This document shows, piece after piece, positions 24,473 to 31,595 of a DNA stretch of 49,280 nucleotides. Origin of the DNA: Firmicutes bacterium UBA4996 (GTDB taxonomy: Bacteria; Bacillota; Limnochordia; Darwinibacteriales; Darwinibacteriaceae). Location of the stretch: contig DGYW01000013.1 in the NCBI GenBank assembly GCA_002396805.1, positions 1-49,280 on the forward strand. Reading direction: 5' to 3'. The position numbers were made by a program, and so were the translations under genes. How positions within the stretch are numbered: position 1 is the stretch's first letter; the number at the start of each line of letters is the position of its first letter. The notes under the pieces are model-generated. The model had not been told where the DNA came from and made no database searches. It worked only from the letters and a program-made list of their open reading frames with translations.

Positions 24473-25154
24473 CCTCGCGAATTCCCTCCAAACCTCTCCG
24501 ATTTACAATCAAGATACGGCGATGCCCCACCTGTTCAATGAGACCAGCTTCTTGAAATGCTGAGAGTTTGCGGCTTAATGTCTCTTGTGTCATGCCCATC
24601 TGGGAGGCTAAATCGCGCTTACTCATCTCCAGCTCGATCTGAGCTGTGTCTGCACTTAAATCCAGCAAGACCTGGGCTAAGCGTCGCTCCACCGAATGAA
24701 GACTAATATCTTCTAAGAGCTGTTCAGTCCTTTCCAAACGCTGGCTAAGCTCCTCTAAGATTTTAAAGGCGATAGTCGGATATTTGCCCATGAGCTCAGT
24801 GAGCTTTGGTCCTTCAATTACACACATGGTGCTGGTCTCTAAGGCTTCTCCATAGTCACCCATGGGAGAATGGCTAAACAGCGCTAATTCCCCCATGAAA
24901 TCACCAGCTCTTAAAACTCTAATTACCTGCTCTTTTCCAGTATCACTGAGACGATAAATCTTCACCCGACCACTGTGAATGACGAACAGGCTTTCTACCT
25001 GGTCGCCCATGGCATAAATCTCGTCACCCTTTTCCACAGTGATTTCCCGAGTAATTTGGGCAATCTCCCACATTTCTTCAGTGGTGAGACTTTGGAAAAT
25101 AGGAACCAATTCTATGCAGGTCCCTTCAGTTTTGTGTTCGCACGAGCACTTCAT
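24465..25154 (-). CDS. Crp/Fnr-family regulator with FNR-like cysteines and ExxSR recognition helix
   Basis: A 229-residue regulator. The ATG at 25154 is chosen for the G-rich ribosome site just upstream. A cyclic-nucleotide-fold domain (about 15-130) has GDFMGELALFS, then a long dimer helix, then a winged helix (about 155-225). Four cysteines are notable: C3, C5, C13, and C111 in ALETSTMCVI, which aligns with C122 of E. coli FNR (ALETSMVC). The recognition helix MTQETLSRKLSAFQ has the E..SR triad that reads TTGAT half-sites in FNR. An oxygen-sensing [4Fe-4S] regulator is therefore likely, although the N-terminal spacing (C-x-C-x7-C) is not that of E. coli. An FNR-like box lies about 160 bases upstream. 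Confidence 0.85.
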   Translation of the reverse strand: MKCSCEHKTEGTCIELVPIFQSLTTEEMWEIAQITREITVEKGDEIYAMGDQVESLFVIHSGRVKIYRLSDTGKEQVIRVLRAGDFMGELALFSHSPMGDYGEALETSTMCVIEGPKLTELMGKYPTIAFKILEELSQRLERTEQLLEDISLHSVERRLAQVLLDLSADTAQIELEMSKRDLASQMGMTQETLSRKLSAFQEAGLIEQVGHRRILIVNRRGLEGIREGD

Positions 25155-25311
25155 GATTCCACCCCCCCATCTCAGCAAACGCGCGGCGTTGACAATTACT
25201 AAGATAAATTCACCGTTTGCACTAAGACTCCTGCTCATAAAACCCATAGGTCAGTTTATGCAGTTTAGCCCACATCAAGACCACATCACACCCAGGCATC
25301 GATACCGCAAT

Positions 25312-25325
25312 CTGATCTCAATCAA
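25312..25325. promoter_or_regulatory. FNR-type operator upstream of the FNR-like gene
   Basis: On the minus strand TTGAT-TGAG-ATCAG matches the FNR consensus TTGAT-N4-ATCAA at nine of ten defined positions. It lies between the terminator of the PII-like gene and the FNR-like gene, about 160 bases before its start. Autoregulation is the simplest reading. The promoter itself was not found with certainty. Confidence 0.45.
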
Positions 25326-25352
25326 AAGATCCCCACCTAAGTGAGGATCCTT
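25326..25352 (-). terminator. Intrinsic terminator after the antiporter/PII-like operon
   Basis: GATCCCCAC (25328-25336) and GTGAGGATC (25341-25349) pair at eight of nine positions around CTAA, followed on the minus strand by TTTTG. It starts a few bases after the PII-like stop codon. Confidence 0.7.
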
Positions 25353-25356
25353 CTCT

Positions 25357-25704
25357 TTATTGTTTATTGAGCTGATACACTTTGCCGATTGGTACCGAGA
25401 ACATGAAACCCACACCTGGTCTGTTCACATCACCAAGGATGTCTTTGACCGCGGCTACTGTTCGCTCTACTAACTCTTCGCTGTCCAATACTGTGAAGAT
25501 AGTCTTGTTATAGGGTCTCGCTCCTTCAAAGAGAACTTTCAGCGACCCAAAGAAAGGAAAGTCCTTCTCTGAACTACTGGCCAAGGCACTGGCCATGCCT
25601 TGACTATCTAAAATGGTGGCACCCCGTACCCCTACATCCACGAACCTTGCTAAAATCTCGTCTAAATAGTCAGTTTCATTCAGCACAAGAAATAAGGCAT
25701 ACAT
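25357..25704 (-). CDS. PII-like signalling protein paired with the antiporter
   Basis: A 115-residue ferredoxin-like alpha/beta protein resembling GlnB-superfamily members: MYALFLVLNETDYLDEILARFVDVGVRGATIL opens with a PII-like strand-helix-strand, and FTVLDSEELVERTVAAVKDILGD is the second helix region. It lacks the uridylylated-Tyr T-loop of true GlnB. GGAGGG lies 8 bases before the ATG; the longer open frame upstream overlaps the antiporter and is not used. It follows the CPA2 antiporter by 13 bases, so they form a two-gene operon under the c-di-AMP riboswitch. By analogy with other PII-like proteins next to transporters, it may bind a nucleotide and gate the antiporter. The ligand is unknown. 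Confidence 0.7.
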   Translation of the reverse strand: MYALFLVLNETDYLDEILARFVDVGVRGATILDSQGMASALASSSEKDFPFFGSLKVLFEGARPYNKTIFTVLDSEELVERTVAAVKDILGDVNRPGVGFMFSVPIGKVYQLNKQ

Positions 25705-25717
25705 TCTAAAACCCTCC

Positions 25718-26917
25718 TTAATTAACAGAACCTTCGAATTTGCGATCCATGCCTCCAATCTCGCCTGCCTTATCGATGGCAATCTTAGCAAAGATGGGGC
25801 CTGACACCTCATAAACCAAAACACTAAACATAATGATAGTGATAATTGCTACGCTATAATCAGGTAAATGTTGCCTGACTAAGACCGAAAGTCCAATGGA
25901 GACTCCACCCTGTGGCAAGAGGCCTAATCCTAAATACTTCTGGACCATTGGATCTGCATCGACCGCTTTGGCTCCCAGTCGTGCCCCTAACATTTTACCG
26001 GCTGCCCTAGCCACGATATAAGCTAAGCCCATGGCTCCTACACTAAAGAGGATGCCTAGGTCTAAACTGGCTCCAGCTAAAGTAAAGAAGAGCAAGTACG
26101 TGGGAGGCGTAAAGTGATTTAGGCTGAAGAAGACTCGATTAGCATTGTGCATTAAGTTCACCAAGACTGTACCCATAACAATATTGGTGAGCAGGGGAGA
26201 AAGACCCCACATCTTCGATAAGCCGGTGGACGCAAAGATCATGGCCAAGGTAACGATTAATAGCTCATCCGTATCAGAAGCTTTTCTGGCAATCAAGGTC
26301 AAGATTCCACCCATGACGGCGCCAACCCCAAAGCTACCTAGGATTTCAAGAAAGGGCTGAAGTACCATACGCCAAAACGTATAGTCAGTACCACCCACAT
26401 ACACTCTGGCGATGGACATGGCGATTCCAAAGGCCATAATCCCGAAAACATCATCAAGAGCTACTACAGGTAAAATGGTTCTGGTTACCGGTCCATCAGA
26501 ACGATACTGACGCATTACCATTAAGGTAGCTGCCGGAGCTGTAGCTGCGGACATAGAGGCAATAATAAGACTAAAGACAAAATCTTGCTTAAAAAGGAAA
26601 AACATTACGGAAAAGACCACAAAAATGGCCCCCACAACTTCAGCTAAGGTAATAATTACTATGGACTTGCCTAATTTCATCATTTCTTTCATGATGAACT
26701 CGCTACCAATACTAAAGGCAACAATGGCCAAAGCAACCTCACTGATGATGGTAAATGATTCCATGTCCTGACTAGAAATAAGTTTGAAAAAAGACGGTCC
26801 TAAAAATAAACCTGCCACCAAATAACCGGAAACATTAGGCAATTTCAAGAACTTGGCAAGCTTCCCCCCCAACCACCCTACCACTAACACGATCGCTAGT
26901 TTAAATAAAACATCCAT
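25718..26917 (-). CDS. CPA2-family cation:proton antiporter
   Basis: A 399-residue integral membrane protein of about 12-13 helices, of the KefB/NapA type. Diagnostic stretches are KLPNVSGYLVAGLFLGPSFF near the N-terminus, ASMSAATAPAATLMVMRQY, and PVVALDDVFGIMAFG, whose paired Asp are the likely ion-binding residues. The C-terminal RCK domain of KefB/C is absent, consistent with control by the separate PII-like partner. The ATG at 26917 has GGGGG 7 bases upstream. The open frame runs further up, through the terminator and into the riboswitch, and is not translated. It exchanges K+ or Na+ for protons; the riboswitch argues for potassium or osmotic homeostasis. Confidence 0.87.
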   Translation of the reverse strand: MDVLFKLAIVLVVGWLGGKLAKFLKLPNVSGYLVAGLFLGPSFFKLISSQDMESFTIISEVALAIVAFSIGSEFIMKEMMKLGKSIVIITLAEVVGAIFVVFSVMFFLFKQDFVFSLIIASMSAATAPAATLMVMRQYRSDGPVTRTILPVVALDDVFGIMAFGIAMSIARVYVGGTDYTFWRMVLQPFLEILGSFGVGAVMGGILTLIARKASDTDELLIVTLAMIFASTGLSKMWGLSPLLTNIVMGTVLVNLMHNANRVFFSLNHFTPPTYLLFFTLAGASLDLGILFSVGAMGLAYIVARAAGKMLGARLGAKAVDADPMVQKYLGLGLLPQGGVSIGLSVLVRQHLPDYSVAIITIIMFSVLVYEVSGPIFAKIAIDKAGEIGGMDRKFEGSVN

Positions 26918-26950
26918 GCACATACCCCCAAAAAGCATTTTTTTCACGAC

Positions 26951-26994
26951 AAAAAGCGCATTTGCTTGCAAATCTATTGCAAAGACAAGCGCTT
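26951..26994 (-). terminator. Expression-platform terminator of the c-di-AMP riboswitch
   Basis: On the minus strand AAGCGC (26994-26989) pairs with GCGCTT (26959-26954), enclosing a second stem of TTTGC with GCAAA, and is followed by TTTTG. It lies between the aptamer and the antiporter's ribosome site, which is the position of a regulated intrinsic terminator. Ligand binding probably favours termination, as in most ydaO switches. Confidence 0.75.
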
Positions 26995-27000
26995 GGTGTA

Positions 27001-27104
27001 CTCCTGCGAGGTTAGCTGACGGGTTGGGGCGCCCAATCGCCCCTCTGAGACTCAGATTCACCCCAAAAAAATTGGGTCCCCCACTGCCTAAACGGTATTC
27101 GGAG
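27001..27104 (-). ncRNA. c-di-AMP riboswitch (ydaO/yuaA class)
   Basis: The minus strand carries the hallmark conserved blocks of this class in order: GGGGGACCCA, TGGGGTGAATC, a variable stem, GCGCCCCAACCCGTCAGC and AGCTAACCTCGCAGG. The outer P1 stem can form from CTCC (27104-27101) and GGAG (27004-27001). It lies between a consensus promoter and an intrinsic terminator, upstream of the CPA2 antiporter. ydaO riboswitches bind c-di-AMP and usually switch off genes of potassium transport, osmolyte transport and wall turnover, which fits this target. A covariance-model search would settle exact ends. Confidence 0.93.
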
Positions 27105-27111
27105 ATATCAT

Positions 27112-27144
27112 CCCAAATATAGCATATTTGGGCTAGCTTGTCAA
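27112..27144 (-). promoter_or_regulatory. Consensus promoter with overlapping dyad driving the riboswitch
   Basis: On the minus strand TTGACA (27144-27139), 17-base spacer, TATATT (27121-27116) with extended TGC before it. RNA should start near 27109, only a few bases before the aptamer. A perfect nine-base inverted repeat, CCCAAATAT-AGC-ATATTTGGG (27112-27132), covers the -10 box and could be a repressor site as a second level of control. Confidence 0.82.
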
Positions 27145-27160
27145 AAAATCCAACACCACC

Positions 27161-28462
27161 CTATAATTGGCGGAAAGCCTTTTCAGTGCACATTACAGCC
27201 TCCCCGTCTCCCTGTTCTCCATAGCGGGCCTCATTGTAATACATTGTTAAAGTCTGGAGTGCTTCCACATTCACTCCTTCCTGCTCTACAAGGAGCTTTC
27301 GGGAATATTCGAGGGGTGTCATTCCGCCCTGGCAGGGTACATCCTTGTGGGCCTTCACTGCGAAGCGGGCGTAGAAGGTACGGATGATTAAAACAGGATC
27401 CTCACCACGATACCATTTCGGTGATCGCAATCTCGCTAGGGGCCTCACCAAAGTCCGTAGTGCACCTTGGAGATCTTGTAAGACTTCTGCTCCCGAAAAA
27501 ACCGATTCCCGCATCTCCTTCACCGGCTTAGTAGTGGCTTGTTGTTGCCTGCCGAGTAATTTGCGTACCACCAGCCAAACTAGGACAAATAAGACAGCGA
27601 CCAAAAATACCCAGCCACCCCAGCCTAATGCCTGAACGGTGGTGGGATCAAGGCCTTCTTCCACTGCGGAGCGCTCCAGGGGTACCCGTTCTATTTCTGG
27701 AAGTTCCATGGGCACCTGGTGTTTTTCTACATTCTCTGCCCAGCGAAAGAGGGGCGATAATAACCAAGCAAAAGGTCGCACAATGAAAAAGACTACCCCA
27801 TCCATAAACACTCCGTAGACTCTACCTAAGAGAGCTAGGGTCATCTGCAAGAAGCTGGGTGAAAGCAACATTCCCAAAACCAAAGCTAGTCCACCAACCA
27901 CCAGCACAAACAAAGCTACTGTGCGACCTAGACCCCCATAATCCGGCGTTAAGCCTTCCTCTGCTAAAGCGGTAGCGTTCCAGATAATCAGAGCTAGCAT
28001 CCCTAAGGCAAAGAACAACATCATGGAAGCCAAACCTAATTCATAGCCGAAATAGCCTGCAAAAGTAGCGGTTAGAACCAATAACAAACAACCCCAAGCC
28101 CAATCTAGGGCGAAACTTTTCCTCCTAGGGTAATCCATAAAGCGGGCCCCACTATAGAGTAAAATTAGGATCAGAGGAAAACACAACACCAAGGGCAATT
28201 TCCAGAGCAGTGCTAAGCCCAAGGGAGCTAAGAAGCCAAGGGCTAAAAACGGCAAACCCTTTTTGCCCTGACCGGAGACAGTCTTGGCTAGCCCCATACT
28301 ACCCACACTAGTCATAAACACCCAGATAATGGCCATGAACAGATTAAAGCCCCAAGCGATTGCGGCTAGTTGGATCCAGGGATGCAGCAAAATCGTCACA
28401 AGGATCCCCTGAATGAAGACTAAAGACACTGTCCTAAGATAGTTCCAAAGTAGAGAGTTCAT
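27161..28462 (-). CDS. Multi-helix membrane protein with C-terminal DUF4129 domain
   Basis: A 433-residue membrane protein. Six or more helices occupy about residues 1-225, a periplasmic-type loop follows, then one more helix (about 278-300). The cytoplasmic C-terminal domain contains RTFYARFAVKAHKDVPCQGGMTPLEYSRKLL (given as RTFYARF, GMTPLEYSRKLL), the DUF4129 signature usually found at the end of transglutaminase-like membrane proteins. Unlike those, no transglutaminase Cys-His-Asp domain is present. It overlaps the DUF58 gene by 29 bases and completes a MoxR-DUF58-DUF4129 operon. The biochemical role is unknown; such modules are thought to aid assembly or maturation of surface proteins. 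Confidence 0.78.
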   Translation of the reverse strand: MNSLLWNYLRTVSLVFIQGILVTILLHPWIQLAAIAWGFNLFMAIIWVFMTSVGSMGLAKTVSGQGKKGLPFLALGFLAPLGLALLWKLPLVLCFPLILILLYSGARFMDYPRRKSFALDWAWGCLLLVLTATFAGYFGYELGLASMMLFFALGMLALIIWNATALAEEGLTPDYGGLGRTVALFVLVVGGLALVLGMLLSPSFLQMTLALLGRVYGVFMDGVVFFIVRPFAWLLSPLFRWAENVEKHQVPMELPEIERVPLERSAVEEGLDPTTVQALGWGGWVFLVAVLFVLVWLVVRKLLGRQQQATTKPVKEMRESVFSGAEVLQDLQGALRTLVRPLARLRSPKWYRGEDPVLIIRTFYARFAVKAHKDVPCQGGMTPLEYSRKLLVEQEGVNVEALQTLTMYYNEARYGEQGDGEAVMCTEKAFRQL

Positions 28463-29684
28463 TCCACGGCTGCCCCCCTTCGATTCTCCATTCTTTAAGC
28501 CCTGCGGTCTTAGTCAACTGGGAACTATTTACAGCCACCCGCACAACCGCCACTCGCGATTTCAACATGAGCCGGCGAATGAATTGCCCAAATTGTTCAT
28601 CCAACTCTCCTTGTGCAGTAGTAATGATCACTACGGTACTACCTGGCTTGATTTGCCTTTGGTAGGCCCGGATGACTTTTGTCGACGAGTCCACACTAAA
28701 GTTTTGTAAGAGGGCTAGGTGGGTCAAGAGTCTAGATCTTTGGGCACGTCCCTTGGCCCTTTGACTGGGTGGACTTCCTACACCATGCACCTTAGAGACT
28801 AAATTAGTCAGCAGGTGAATCTGATAACCTTCTTCAGTGTAGGAGTGCACTAACGAAGCCGCAACCATAATTGCCACTTCCAAATTATTGGACACTGTCT
28901 TAGTCCACCAGTCTAAATCGGGAGGCTGATCGAGTACTAAGTAAACCTGTTGGTCAAAGGAAGGCTTTTCCACATTGACTTGGGTTTGTACATGCCTCGC
29001 GGTAGCCTTCCAGTTAATCAAGCGTGCCGAATCAGTACTTTCATAGGGCCGGGTACCAACCCGGTTAAGGGGATCTACAAAAATCCAACCTTCTCTGGGT
29101 CTCGAACCGAAGAGATAGGTATCCAAGGAGCTAATTCCCTGGATAGGGACGATCTTCGGAAACACTACAAGCTGGGTCTCTTCGAACACCTCTTCTTTCT
29201 GATTGATAAATAGGCCGAAGGGATCCCCGTAGCTCAGACAACCTCCTCCAAACTCAAAGCGGCCTCGGCGCTGGGGGTGTAGTTCGTAGATCCGTCTTCT
29301 CTTTTCATACCAGTTTAAATGAAAGTAATCACGAAAAATGTTGTATGCCCCATCTTTAACCACAACGAGCTTGCGAGAATCCCCTAGTTCCAAGCCTGGG
29401 GTGAGATTGTGTTCAATTTTCAGTCCAAAGAGGGGCAGAATCTTGCGATTTGTCACGGTTAGTTGCATAGTAAAACCAGCATCAAACTCCCCTTGACGCC
29501 GATTCAAAGTGCGTTCCAAAGTGAGCTTAGCAAAGACAAAACGATTCCATAAATAAGCCATACTCACTCCAACCAACACCAAGAGGGCTCCCACCAAAGC
29601 TACAGTTTGGCCCTGTAGACCTGCATAAAGTGTTAGGACCCCAAAACTGAGGATTAAGAGTGCAGCTTTAAAACTAGGAGCCAT
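28434..29684 (-). CDS. DUF58-domain membrane-anchored protein
   Basis: A 416-residue protein. Two hydrophobic helices lie near the N-terminus (about 4-50). A beta-rich segment with RRRIYELHPQRRGRFEFG follows. The DUF58 core is RVGTRPYESTDSARLINWKATAR (about 218-240), where the usual GD is STD. The C-terminal half has a von Willebrand A-like VYLVLDQPPDLDWW start. The start at 29684 is set by AGAGGA about 8 bases upstream and overlaps the MoxR stop by 11 bases. DUF58 proteins are nearly always encoded beside MoxR ATPases; they are presumed partners in chaperone-like surface-protein maturation. Confidence 0.82.
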   Translation of the reverse strand: MAPSFKAALLILSFGVLTLYAGLQGQTVALVGALLVLVGVSMAYLWNRFVFAKLTLERTLNRRQGEFDAGFTMQLTVTNRKILPLFGLKIEHNLTPGLELGDSRKLVVVKDGAYNIFRDYFHLNWYEKRRRIYELHPQRRGRFEFGGGCLSYGDPFGLFINQKEEVFEETQLVVFPKIVPIQGISSLDTYLFGSRPREGWIFVDPLNRVGTRPYESTDSARLINWKATARHVQTQVNVEKPSFDQQVYLVLDQPPDLDWWTKTVSNNLEVAIMVAASLVHSYTEEGYQIHLLTNLVSKVHGVGSPPSQRAKGRAQRSRLLTHLALLQNFSVDSSTKVIRAYQRQIKPGSTVVIITTAQGELDEQFGQFIRRLMLKSRVAVVRVAVNSSQLTKTAGLKEWRIEGGQPWNELSTLELS

Positions 29685-30624
29685 GTAGAACATCCTCTGT
29701 GGGCACGGGGATCTTGGCCAAGATCGTGGCAATCAACTCTGCTTTATTCGTCTCAGCGTATTCACTATCATATTCTAAGATAAGGCGATGACTGGCCACA
29801 AAGGGAAAGAGGTACTGCAAATCATCAGGTAACACATAGTCGCGTCCTTGCAGATAAGCATAGGCCAGGGCAGCGCGCATTAGGGCTAGAGAACCCCGAG
29901 GAGACAAGCCTAAACGAATATGGCGATTTTCCCTGGTGGCTTGGGCCAAGCGGGCAATATAATCCATTAAATCCGAGCTGAGATGCACCTTAGTAACCTC
30001 GTCTCGCACGGCTAAAATAGCCTCCCCGTCTAGAACTGGCTCTAACTCCGTGAGCGGGTCTTGCTGCTTAAATCGCCCTAGAATTTCCACTTCTTGACTG
30101 GGGGTTGGATAACCCATCTGAATCTTCATGAGAAAGCGGTCTAACTGTGCCTCGGGTAAAGGAAAAGTTCCTTCCAGTTCTAGGGGGTTTTGGGTCGCGA
30201 TCACTAAAAAAGGACTAGCCAGGGGAAAGATAGTCCCCTCAATGCTAACCTGCTGTTCTTCCATGGCCTCTAAAAGGCTTGATTGGGTCCGAGGCACAGC
30301 TCGGTTAATCTCATCTGCTAAGAGAATATTGGTAAAGACGGGGCCTGGCCTAAACTGAAACTCCCCTTCTTTTTGATTATAAAAATAAATCCCGGTAATA
30401 TCTGCCGGCTGTAGATCAGGAGTAAATTGAATCCGCTTAAAGTCAATACCTAAGGAGCGCGCCAGGGCGTTAGCTAATTTGGTTTTGCCCACACCAGGCA
30501 CATCGTCAATGAGACAATTGCCCCGTGCTAGGAGGGTGGTTAGTAAAAGCTCAGTAACCTCTTCCTTGCCAATAATTACCTTACCGATATTCTCCCTTAA
30601 ACGCAGTAGCTTATCTCTGTTCAT
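29674..30624 (-). CDS. MoxR-family AAA+ ATPase
   Basis: A 316-residue AAA+ chaperone-like ATPase of the MoxR subgroup. Walker A is DDVPGVGKTKLA (40-51), Walker B ILLADEINR, sensor 1 VIATQNP, and the family signature LLEAMEEQQVSIEG follows Walker B. The C-terminal lid holds LGLSPRGSLALMRAA with sensor-2 Arg. The ATG at 30624 has GGGGAAGG directly upstream; the frame extends six codons more without benefit. It heads the operon with DUF58 and DUF4129 genes and is divergent from the HAD phosphatase. Members act with VWA-like proteins to insert cofactors or mature partner complexes. Confidence 0.92.
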   Translation of the reverse strand: MNRDKLLRLRENIGKVIIGKEEVTELLLTTLLARGNCLIDDVPGVGKTKLANALARSLGIDFKRIQFTPDLQPADITGIYFYNQKEGEFQFRPGPVFTNILLADEINRAVPRTQSSLLEAMEEQQVSIEGTIFPLASPFLVIATQNPLELEGTFPLPEAQLDRFLMKIQMGYPTPSQEVEILGRFKQQDPLTELEPVLDGEAILAVRDEVTKVHLSSDLMDYIARLAQATRENRHIRLGLSPRGSLALMRAALAYAYLQGRDYVLPDDLQYLFPFVASHRLILEYDSEYAETNKAELIATILAKIPVPTEDVLHGS

Positions 30625-30755
30625 ATCCTTCCCCTTCCACATCTATGCACGTTTAATTCACCGCACTATGTGAAATACCTCCCCGGAAATCTTTAGAGGT
30701 AATCCGCTCTCCATGGCGAAGAAAAGTGGTCGAAGTATTATTTTGGAGGGACATT

Positions 30756-31541
30756 ATGAAGCAATTGCAAACCATCGAAACCTACCTACTCGATTTAGAT
30801 GGTACCTTTTATTTGGGAGACCAGCTTTTCCCTTGGTCACTGCCCTTTGTGGAGACCATGGAAAGATTAGGTAAACGCTTTATCTTTGTAACCAATAACT
30901 CATCTCAAAATGGAAACTACTATGTGGAAAAGATCAGGAAGATGGGAGTAAATATCACTCCAGAACAGGTCTTCACCGCAGGACAAGCCACCATCTTTTA
31001 CTTGAAAAAGTACAACTATCCCAAGAAACTTTACTTGGTGGGTACTCCCGCCCTGGAGGAAGAATTTACTGAAGCGGGTTTCATTTTAACTGCGGAAGAT
31101 CCTGAAACCATCGTCTTAGGTTTTGACATGACCCTCACCTATGAGAAACTCCGCATCGCCTGTGATTTCATCCGCAAGGGAGTACCATTCATTGCCACCC
31201 ATCCGGACTTTAATTGTCCCACTCCCGAAGGACCAATCCCGGACTGTGGGGCCATGATTGAGCTGATCACCGCTTCTACGGGAGTGAAGCCCAAAATCAT
31301 TGGCAAACCTTATCCCCAAATGGTCGAGGCTTTGCAGGCCAAATACGGTCTCGAAGACCCCCATACAGTAGCCATGGTAGGCGATCGACTTTACACCGAT
31401 ATTGCCATGGGCAAGGCCGCAGGAATCAATAGTATCTTGGTACTAAGTGGCGAAACTCAACTGGAGGATCTCGAGAATTCCGAAATAAAGCCCGATTTCG
31501 TCTTAGAAAACCTCGGGGAAATCGCTAAAGCCCTAATGTAA
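30756..31541 (+). CDS. HAD-IIA sugar phosphatase (NagD/AraL type)
   Basis: A 261-residue HAD phosphatase with a type IIA cap. Motif I is YLLDLDGTFYLG (D13 nucleophile, D15), motif II FVTNNSS, the motif III Lys lies in IIGKPYP, and motif IV is AMVGDRLYTDIAMG. The cap contains LGFDMTLTYEKL and HPDFNCP, conserved in the NagD/AraL/pNPPase branch. GGAGGG lies 8 bases before ATG 30756. It is monocistronic and ends at a strong terminator. It probably removes phosphate from sugar phosphates or related metabolites; the exact substrate is not predictable. Confidence 0.9.
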   Translation: MKQLQTIETYLLDLDGTFYLGDQLFPWSLPFVETMERLGKRFIFVTNNSSQNGNYYVEKIRKMGVNITPEQVFTAGQATIFYLKKYNYPKKLYLVGTPALEEEFTEAGFILTAEDPETIVLGFDMTLTYEKLRIACDFIRKGVPFIATHPDFNCPTPEGPIPDCGAMIELITASTGVKPKIIGKPYPQMVEALQAKYGLEDPHTVAMVGDRLYTDIAMGKAAGINSILVLSGETQLEDLENSEIKPDFVLENLGEIAKALM

Positions 31542-31544
31542 AAG

Positions 31545-31595
31545 AAAAACCCCCTCCCTAGTGATCGCTCGTCACTGAGGTTGGGGGATTTTTTT
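31545..31595. terminator. Bidirectional two-part terminator
   Basis: AAAAACCCCC (31545-31554) pairs with GGGGGATTTT beginning at 31583, and an inner stem AGTGA/TCACT forms within. A run of seven T follows. It ends the HAD gene and lies at the end of the second zinc-ribbon ABC gene on the other strand. Confidence 0.85.

Noticed and set aside
25705..25824. Longer N-terminus of the PII-like protein
   Set aside because: The extension overlaps the antiporter coding end, and a good ribosome site precedes the inner ATG.
26918..27061. Longer N-terminus of the antiporter
   Set aside because: It would translate the riboswitch aptamer and terminator; the inner ATG has a proper ribosome site.
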